Source: Zygnema cylindricum (taxonomy: Eukaryota > Streptophyta > Zygnematophyceae > Zygnematales > Zygnemataceae). Taken from it: a DNA stretch of 64,000 nucleotides. The position numbers were made by a program, and so were the translations under genes. Below, piece after piece: positions 56,301-64,000 of this stretch; position 1 is the stretch's first letter; each line of letters starts with the position of its first letter. The DNA is taken from assembly GCA_037447655.1 (NCBI GenBank), contig JBBHKE010001558.1:464025-528024 (forward strand), read 5' to 3'. The notes beneath the pieces were generated by a model, which searched no databases, had not been told where the DNA came from, and was given only the letters and a program-made list of their open reading frames with translations.

Positions 56301-58463
56301 GCTAACAGTTTGTGTAATTTAGGTACCAATTCCTATTATCGCTGACTGTTTGTGTAATTTAGGTAACAATTCTTGTTATTGCTAACAGTTTTTGTAATTT
56401 AGGTAACAATTCTTGTTATCGCTAACAGTTTTTGTAATTTAGGAAACAATTCTTGTTATCGCTAACAATTTGTGAAGTATAAGTAACAATTCTTGATATC
56501 GCTAAAAGTTTGTGTAATTTAGGTAACAATTCTTCTTATCGCTAACTCTTTGTGTAATTTAGGAAACAATTCTTGTTATCGCTAACCGTTTGTGTAATTT
56601 AGGAAACAATTCTTGTTATCGCTAACTATTTTTGTAATTTAGGGAGCAATTTTTGTTATCGCTTACAATTTGTGTAATTTAGGAAACAATTGTTGTTATC
56701 GCTAACAATTTGTGTAATTTAGAAAACAATTGTTGTTATCGCTAATAGTTTGTGTAATTTATGTAACAATTCTTGTTATCGCTAACCGTTTGTGTAATTT
56801 AGAAAAAAAAATATTGTTATCGCTAATATTTTGTGTAAGTTAGGTAACAATTCTTGTTATCGCTAACAATTTGTGTAATTTAGGAAACAATTGTTGTTAT
56901 CGCTAATAGTTTGTGTAATTTATGTAACAATTCTTGTTATCGCTAACCGTTTGTGTAATTTAGAAAAAAAAATCTTGTTATCGCTAACAGTTTGTGTAAT
57001 TTAGGTAACAATTCTTGTTATCGCTAATTGTTTTTGTAATTTAGGTAACAATTGTTGTTATCGCTAACTGTTTGTGTAATTTAGGTCACAATTCTTGTTA
57101 TCAGTTACTGTTTCTGTACTTTAGGTACCAATTCCTATTATCGCTAACCGTTTGTGTAATTTAGGAAATAATTTTTGTTATCGCTAACTATTTGTGTAAT
57201 TTAGGTAACAAATCTTGTTATCGGTAACTGTTTGTGTAATTTAGCAAACAATTATTGTTATCGCTATCAGTTTTTGTAATTTAGGTAATAATTATTGTTA
57301 TCGCTAACAATTTGTGTAATTTAGGTAACAATTCTCGTTATCGCTAACAGTTTTTGTAATTTAGGTAACAATTCTTGTTATCGCTTACCGTTTGTGTAAT
57401 TTAGGAAAAAATTCTTGTTATCGCTAACAATTTGTGTAATTTAGGTAACAATTTTTGTTATCGCTAACAGTTTTTATAATTTAGGTAACAGTCTTTGTTA
57501 TCTCTAACTGTTTCGTTAACTTAGGTAACAATTTTTGTTATCACTAACTGTTTCTGTAATTTAGGTACTAATTATTGTTATCGCTAACTGTTTCTTTAAT
57601 TTAGGTAACAATTCTTGTTATCGCTAACATTTTGTGTAATTTAGGTTACAATTCTTGTTATCGCTAACAGTTTTTGTAATTTAGGTAACAATTCTTGTTA
57701 TCGCTAACCGTTTGTGTAATATAGGAAACAATTCTTGTTCTCGCTAAATGTTTGTATAAATATGGTAACAATTCTTGTTATCGCTAATAGTCTATGTAAT
57801 TTAGGTAACAATTCTTGTTGTCGCTAACTGTTTGTGTAATTTAGGAAACAATTCTTGTTATCGCTAACTGTTTGTGTAATTTAGGAAACAATTCTTATTA
57901 TCGCAAACAGTTTGTGTAATTTATATAACAACAACTATTATCGCTAACTGTTTGGTTAATTTAGGTAACAATTCTTGTTATCACTAACAGTTTGTGTAAG
58001 TTAGGTAACCATTATTGTTAGCACTCAAGGTTTGTGTACTTTAGGTACCAATTCCTGTTATCGCTAACAGTTTGTGTAATTTAGGAAATAATTTTTGTTA
58101 TAGCTAACAGTTTATGTAATTTAGATAACAATTCTTGTTATCGCTAACAGTTTGTGTAATTTAAGTAACAATTCTTGTTTCGCTAACATTTTTTGTAATT
58201 TAGGTTACAATTCTTGTTATCGCTAACCGTTTCTGTAATTTAGGAAACAATTCTTGTTATCTTTAATTGTTTGTGTAAATTAGGTAACAATTCTTGTTCT
58301 CGTTAACAGTTTGTGTAATTTAGGTCACAATTCTTGTTATTGCTAACAGTTTTTGTAATTTAGGTAACAATTCTTGTTATCGCTACCAGTTTTTGTAATT
58401 TATGTAACAATTATTGTTATCTCTAACAATTTGTGTAGTTGAAGTAACAATTTTTGTTATCAC
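41377..58463 (+). repeat. 40-bp satellite, array 3 (main array, ~427 monomers)
   Basis: Uniform 40-bp tandem repeat dominated by GTTATCGCTAAC, gtttgtgtaattt and aggTAACAATTCTTG. Shortened 29-bp monomers (gtaattttttgttatcgc) and 39-bp monomers (cttgtttcgctaac) recur as landmarks. Higher-order structure: 41377-41540 recurs at 42057-42220 (offset 680 bp, 17 monomers); a poly-A marker (aggtaaaaaaaattg) at 49601 and 52143 shows a 2542-bp offset block; 53070-54250 recurs at 54499-55680 (offset 1429 bp). No reading frame, promoter or RNA gene is evident. Confidence 0.97.
53070..55680 (+). repeat. 1429-bp higher-order repeat pair in array 3
   Basis: About 1.18 kb (53070-54250) is repeated nearly base for base at 54499-55680. 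Shared private variants include ttttgttatccctaaccg, cgtaatttgctaaccg, gtattttcgatgaccg and ctaactatacttgtaa. Two matched landmarks (53181/54610 and 53872/55301) both give 1429 bp. The separating 54241-54480 part is itself two copies of a 120-bp trimer. Confidence 0.85.
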
Positions 58464-59104
58464 TGTAACTCTGAGACCTCCATAAGTCCCCAGAGTGGAC
58501 AGCTTCCAAAAAGCCTCTAGGATAATTCTGACCCCTTTGTGTTTCAGCAAAAATAACTGCCACCCTGGCAGACAAAAACTCTGACCACCTTCACCCCTGT
58601 GAAGGCAAGACTCCCCTGAGTCGATAGCGTAAAGAATCTCTGAATTTGCTCCCCTGAGCAGTAAGTTATGGAGGGTCAAAGTTGAAGCTCTCTGGGAGAG
58701 AGGGTCCTATCTTCTAATTTTTCTAAGTCTGAGAGACTCTATCTACTGATGTACGGAACCAATCAGATTACAGTTCCGTACGCAAAAGTACAGCTGCCGG
58801 TGTACTTTATGTACGGACACTGTACGACATGTCCTAAATGTCCACACGTGGTATGTCCGGATTCGCTCCTTAAATCCTCGGAGATGCCGCGCTCCAATGT
58901 AACATCGCCACGTGTCATCCGATGTGGGGATGCCTACAAACCGCCAAATTCTTCTTCCGCGATCTCGGCGCTAATTCCGGCCGTCCGATTAAACTCGCAT
59001 TTGATCGTAGCCGTAATAAATACATGCGCGGTATTAGTTTCGCTTACGAAATCAATGCGCGGTATTGATTTCTTATCCGTACCTGAATTCGTACTTTTAC
59101 ATAC
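58464..59104 (-). repeat. Truncated LTR fragment of the B family in satellite
   Basis: It matches the B LTR from its element-strand 3' end (tgtaactctgagacctcc, cf. tgaaactctgagacctcc) through to the region equivalent to about 13395 (gtccgtaccgtaatccgtac). The remaining ~400 bp, including the tRNA-like module, are missing. No target duplication is seen and the satellite phase differs on the two sides, so it is a deletion remnant, not a clean solo LTR. It is more diverged from B than the two B LTRs are from each other. Confidence 0.85.
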
Positions 59105-62100
59105 CAATTTAGGTAACAATTCTTGTTATCGCTAACAATTTGTGTAATTTAGGTAACAATTTTTGTTATTGCTAACAGTTTTTGTAATTTAGATAACAGT
59201 TTTTGTTATCTTTAACTGTTTCGTTAACTTAGGTAATAATTCTTGTTATCACTAATTGTTTGTGTACCTCAGGTACCAATTCCTGATATCGCTAATAATT
59301 TTTGTAATTTAGGTAACAATTATTGTTACCGCTAACATTTTTTGTAATTTAGGTAACAGTTTTTGTTATGTTTAACTGTTTCGTTAACTTAGGTAACAAT
59401 TCTTGTTATCACTAACTGTTTGTGTACTTTAGGTAACAATTTTTGTTATTGCTGACAATTTTTGTAATTTAGGTAACAATTTTTGTTATCACTAACTGTT
59501 TGTGTACTTTAGGTACCAATTCCTGTTACCGCTAACATTTTTTGTAATTTAGGTAACAGTTTTTGTTATGTTTAACTGTTTCGTTAACTTAGGTAACAAT
59601 TCTTGTTATCACTAACTGTTTGTGTACTTTAGGTACCAATTCCTGTTATCGCTAACAGTTTTTGTATTTTAGGTAAAAGTTTTTGTTATCTTAAACTGTT
59701 TGGTTAACTTAGGTAACAATTTTTGTTATCACTAACTGTTTGTGTAGTTTAGGAACCAATTCCTGTTATCGCTAACAATTTTTGTAATTTAGGTAACAAT
59801 TCTTGTTATTGCTAACAATTTGTGTAATTTAGGTAACAATTTTTGTTATCGCTAAGGGTTTTTGTAATTTAGGTAACAGTTTTTGTTATCATTAACTGTT
59901 TCGTTAACTTAGGTAACAATTTACGTTATCACTAACTGTTTGTGTAATTTAGGTAACAATTCTTGTTATCGCTAACATTTTGTGTACTTTAGGTACCAAT
60001 TCCTGTTATCGCTAACTATTTGTGTACTTTAGGTACCAATTCCTGTTATCGCTAACAATTTTTGTAATTTAGGTAACAATTCTTGTTATCGCTAACAATT
60101 TGTGTAATTTAGGTAACAATTTTTGTTATCACTAACTGTTTGTGTACTTTAGGTAACAATTATTGTTATCGCTAATTTTTTTTGTAATTTAGGTAACAAT
60201 TGTTGTTATCGCTACTAATTTGTGTAATTTAGGTAACAACTTTTGTTATCGCTAATTGTTTGTGTAATTTAGGTAACAATTTTTGTTATTGCTAACAGTT
60301 TTTGTAATTTAGGTAACAATTTTTGTTATCACTAACTGTTTGTGTACTTTAGGTACCAATTCCTGTTATCGCTAACAATTTTTCTAATTTAGGTAACAAT
60401 TCTTGTTATCGCTAACAGTTTGTGTAATTTAGGTAACAATATTTGTTATCGCTAACAGTTTTTGTAATTTATGTAACAGTTTTTGCTATCTTTAACTGTT
60501 TCGTTAACTTAGGTAACAATTCTTGTTATCACTAACTGTTTGTGTACTTTAGGTACCAATTCCTGTTATCGCTAACAATTTTTGTAATTAAGGTAACAAT
60601 TGTTGTTATCGCTAACAATTTGTGTAATTTAGGTAACAATTTTTGTTATTGCAAACAGTTTTTGTAATTTAGGTAACAATTCTTGTTATCACTAACTGTT
60701 TGTGTACTTTAGGTACCAATTCCTGTTATCGCTAACAATTTTTGTAATTTAGGTAACAGTTTTTGTTATCTTTAACTGTTTCGTTAACTTAGGTAACAAT
60801 TCTTGTTATCACTAACTGTTTGTGTACTTTAGGTACCAATTCCTGTTATCGCTAACAGTTTTTGTAATTTAGGTAACAATTTTTGTTATCTTTAACTGTT
60901 TCGTTAACTTAGGTAACAATTTTTGTTATCACTAACTGTTTGTGTAATTTAGGTACTAATACTTGTTATCGCTACTAGTTTTTGTAATTTAGGTAACAAT
61001 TATTGTTATCTCTAACAATTTGTGTAGTTGAAGTAACAATTCTTGTTATCACTAACAGTTTGTGTAATTTAGGTAACAATTATTGTTATCGCTAACTATT
61101 TGGTTAATTTAGGTAACATTTCTTGTTATCGCTATCCGTTTTTGTAAGTTAGGTAACAATTCATTTTATAGCTAACAGTTTGTGTACTTTAAGTACCAAT
61201 TCTTGTTATCGCTAACCGTTTGTGCAATTTAGGAAATAATTATTGTTATCGCTAACAATTTGTGAAGTTTAGGTAACAATTCTTGTTATCGCTAAAATTT
61301 TGTGTAATTTAGGTAATAATTCTTCTTATCGCTAACTCTTTGTGTAATTTAGGAAACAATTCTTGTTATTGCTAACTGTTTGTGTAATTTAGGTAACAAT
61401 TCTTGTTTCGATAACAGTTTTTGTAATTTAGGTAACAATTCTTGTTATTGCTAACAGTTTCTGTAAGTTAGGTAACAATTCTTGTTATCGCTAACAGTTT
61501 GTGTAATTTAGGTAACAATTATTGTTATCGCTAACAGTTTTTGTAAATTAGGTAACAATTCTTGTTATCGCTAACAGTTTGTGTAATTTAGGTCACAATT
61601 CTTGTTATCACTAACTGTTTGTGTAATTTAGGTAACAGTTCTTGTTATCGCTAACAATTTGTGTAATTTAGGAAACAATTCTCGTTATCGCTAACAGTTT
61701 GTGTAATTTAGGTAACAATTCTTATTATCGCTAACAGTTTGTAAATTTAGGTCACAATTCTTGTTATCGCTAATTGTTTGTGTACTTTAATTACCAATTC
61801 CTGTTATCGCTAACCCTTTGTGTAATTTAGGAAACAATTATTGTTATCGCTAACTCTTTGTGTAATTTAGGAAACAATTCTTGTTATTGCTAAGTGTTTG
61901 TGTAATTTAGGTAATAATGTCTTTAAGCGCAAACAATTTGTGTAATATAGATAACAATTTCTGTTATCGCTAACAGTTTGTGTAATTTAGGTAACAATTC
62001 TTGTTATCGCTAACAGTTTGTGTAATTTAGGTAACAATTCTTGTAATCGCTATCAATTTTTGTAATTTAGGTAATAATTCTTGTTATCGCAAACTGTCTG

Positions 62101-63112
62101 TGTAATTTAGGTAATAATTTTTTTTATTGCTAACAATTTGTGTAGTTTAGGTCACAATTTTTGTTATCGCTAACTGTTTGTGTACTTTAGGTATCAATTC
62201 TTGTTATTGCTAACAGTTTGTGTAAGTTAGGTAACAATTGTTGTTATAGCTAATAGTTTGTGTTATTTAGGTAACAATTCTTCTTATCGCGAAGATTTTG
62301 TGTAATTTAGGTCACAGTTCTTGTTATCGCTAACTGTTTGTGTACTTTAGGTAACAATTTCTGTTATCGCTAACCGTTTGTGTAATTTAGGAAACAATTC
62401 TTTATATCGCTAACTGTTTGTGTAATTTAGGTAACAATTTTTGTTATAACTAACAATTTTTGTAATTTAGGTAACAATTCTTGTTATCGCTAACGGTTTG
62501 TGTAATTTAGGTAACAATTTTTGTTATCGCTAACTGTTTGTGTAATTTAGGTAACAATTTTTGTTATTGCTAACAGTTTTTGTAATTTAGGTAACAATTC
62601 TTGTTATCACTAACTGTTTGTGTACTTTAGGTACCAATTCTTGTTATCGCTAACTATTTGTGTAATTTAGGTAACAATTTTTGTTATCGCTAACATTTTA
62701 TGTAATTTAGGTAACAATTCTTGTTATCACTAAGTGTTTGTATAAATATGGTAACAATTCTTGTTATCGCTAATAGTCTATGTAATTTAGGTAACAATTC
62801 TTGTTGTCGATAACTGTTTGTGTAATTTAGGAAACAATTCTTGTTATCGCTAACTATTTGTGTAATTTAGGAAACAATTCTTATTATCGCAAACAGTTTG
62901 TGTAATTTTTATAACAACAACTATTATCGCTAACTGTTTAGTTAATTTAGGTAACAATTCCTATTATCTCTAACAGTTTGTGTAATGTAGGAAACAATTC
63001 TTGTTATCCCTAACTATTTGTGTAATTTAGGTAACAATTTTTGTTATAGCTAACAATTTTTGTAATTTAGGTAACAATTCCTGTTATCGCTAGCGGTTTG
63101 TGTAATTTAGGT
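59105..63112 (+). repeat. 40-bp satellite, array 4
   Basis: About 100 monomers, with a distinct variant set: ctttaactgtttcgttaactt, then tcactaactgtttgtgtacttt with aggtaccaattcctg, then cgctaacaatttttgtaattt. These three form a 120-bp trimer, clearest at 60767-60920. The right part returns to array 3 style monomers; the segment around 57750-57960 and 62730-62945 is near-identical (tgtttgtataaatatggtaac, ataacaacaactattatcgc). Confidence 0.95.
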
Positions 63113-63402
63113 TGAAATTCTGTGGTCTCCATTGACCCACAGAATGAGCAGCCTATGTAACAGCCTCTAGGATAATATTTGCCCCTTCTACTTTCCCGCT
63201 GAATAAGCGCCACCCAGGCACACAAATATTCTGACCACTCTCACCCTTGTGAGGACAAGACTCCCCTGAGTCAAACGCTTAACTGCAAAAACTGCCACTT
63301 TCTAAATATGGCGGCAGCCATGGCGCGCCTTTGATCCTCACTCTCTTTCTTTAAAACAAAACTAAAATAGGGAAGTGAACTATTAATTACCTCTTTTCAA
63401 CA
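63113..63402 (-). mobile_element. 290-bp solo LTR with target duplication TAGGT
   Basis: On the minus strand it runs TGTTGAAAAGAGG ... CAGAATTTCA, with a perfect 5-bp duplication TAGGT at 63108-63112 and 63403-63407. The satellite continues in phase across it (aatttaggt | aac). Its 3' half resembles the end of the B LTR (cctctaggataat, the gaccac block, acaagactcccctgagtc) but the sequence is far shorter than the ~1 kb LTRs elsewhere. A solo LTR arises by recombination between the two LTRs of a full element. Confidence 0.88.
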
Positions 63403-64000
63403 TAGGTAACAATTCTTGTTATCGCTAACTGTTTGTGTAATTTAGGTAACAGTTTTTGTTATTGCTAACTGTTTTTGTTATTTAGGTAACAATTCTTGTT
63501 ATCACTAACTGTTTGTGTACTTTAGGTACTAATTCCTGTTATCGCTAACAATATTTGTAAATTAAGTGACAATTCTTGTTATCGCTAACAATTTGTGTAA
63601 TTTAGGTAACAATTTTTGTTATCGCTAACAGTTTTTGTAATTTAGGTAACAATTTTTGTTATTGGTAACAGTTTTTGAATTTAGGTAACAATTCTTGTTA
63701 TCACTAACTGTTTGTGTGTTTTAGGTACCAATTCCTGTTATCGCTAACTATTTCTGTAATTTAGGTAACAATTCTTGTTATCGCTAACAATTTGTGTAAT
63801 TTAGGTAACAATTTTTGTTATAGCTAACAGTTTTTGTAATTTAGGTAATAGTTTTTGTTATCTTTAACTGTTTCGTTAACTTAGGTAACAATTTTTGTTA
63901 TCACTAACTGTTTTTGTAATTTAGGTTCTAATTCTTGTTATCGCTAACTGTTTGTGTAATTTAGGTAACAATTCTTGTTATCGCTAACAATTTGTGTAAT
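63403..64000 (+). repeat. 40-bp satellite, array 5 (runs off the window)
   Basis: About 15 monomers of the same type as array 4, including the ctttaactgtttcgttaactt variant at 63852-63872. It continues beyond the window end. Confidence 0.96.

Noticed and set aside
41377-58463. CRISPR-like array
   Set aside because: Regular 40-bp periodicity, but repeats are directly adjacent with no unique spacers and the context is eukaryotic LTR elements.
58464-59104. Clean solo LTR
   Set aside because: It lacks ~400 bp of the LTR, has no target duplication and the satellite phase is not kept.
41377-64000. Telomeric DNA, because each monomer contains TTAGG
   Set aside because: TTAGG occurs once per 40 bp and is not itself tandem; many monomers have TTAAG or TTAGA instead.
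1-64000. Host protein-coding genes
   Set aside because: All recognisable coding sequence belongs to LTR retrotransposons; remaining open frames are in LTRs or antisense to element genes.

Overview
This window is eukaryotic repeat-rich DNA, probably pericentromeric or other heterochromatin of an animal. I see no host gene, rRNA gene or intact tRNA gene. Two sequence classes fill it: nested Ty1/copia-superfamily LTR retrotransposons (about 36 kb) and a 40-bp tandem satellite (about 27.5 kb, roughly 690 monomers, always in the same orientation). The retrotransposons use a primer-binding site, GGTTATGGGCCCA, complementary to the anticodon arm of initiator tRNA-Met. This is the internal half-tRNA priming known for Drosophila copia, and together with the pol sequences it suggests an invertebrate, perhaps an arthropod, host. 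I cannot name the species. The standard genetic code fits all reading frames.

Layout. Positions 1-19887 are one host element (called A2 here; its 5' LTR is cut by the window start) carrying other elements inside it. Element C (2444-12322, minus strand, duplication CTTAT) sits in the A2 interior. Element A (6892-10631, plus strand, duplication AAAGA) sits inside the C gag gene. Element B (12743-19184, minus strand, duplication ATTAC) sits in the A2 3' LTR. Satellite array 1 follows at 19888-22208. Element D (22209-32548, minus strand) is inserted in satellite and itself contains element E (27066-31329, plus strand, duplication CAAAT). Array 2 spans 32549-35991. Element F (35992-41376, minus strand) has a truncated 3' LTR that abuts satellite. 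Array 3 (41377-58463) is the largest, followed by a B-family LTR fragment (58464-59104), array 4 (59105-63112), a 290-bp solo LTR with duplication TAGGT (63113-63402), and array 5 running off the window end.

The elements fall into two groups. B, C, D and F once encoded complete Gag, protease, integrase, reverse transcriptase and RNase H in copia order, but every copy now has stops or frameshifts. A and A2 are gag-only with a lysine/arginine-rich tail after the zinc knuckle and no pol. E keeps an open 356-codon gag and, after a single TAG in the same frame, an open 287-codon remnant of an internally deleted pol. A, A2 and E would need the enzymes of autonomous relatives such as B, C, D or F to move.

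The most interesting signals are these. In every element the AUG inside the primer-binding site also fits as the gag start codon, so one triplet would pair with the initiator tRNA anticodon both in translation and in reverse-transcription priming. In C, D and F the coding frame also extends upstream into the LTR. The B and E LTRs share an antisense tRNA-like module with a hairpin whose stem shows a compensatory change. The satellite monomer is built from three short dyads and is organised in several higher-order repeats.
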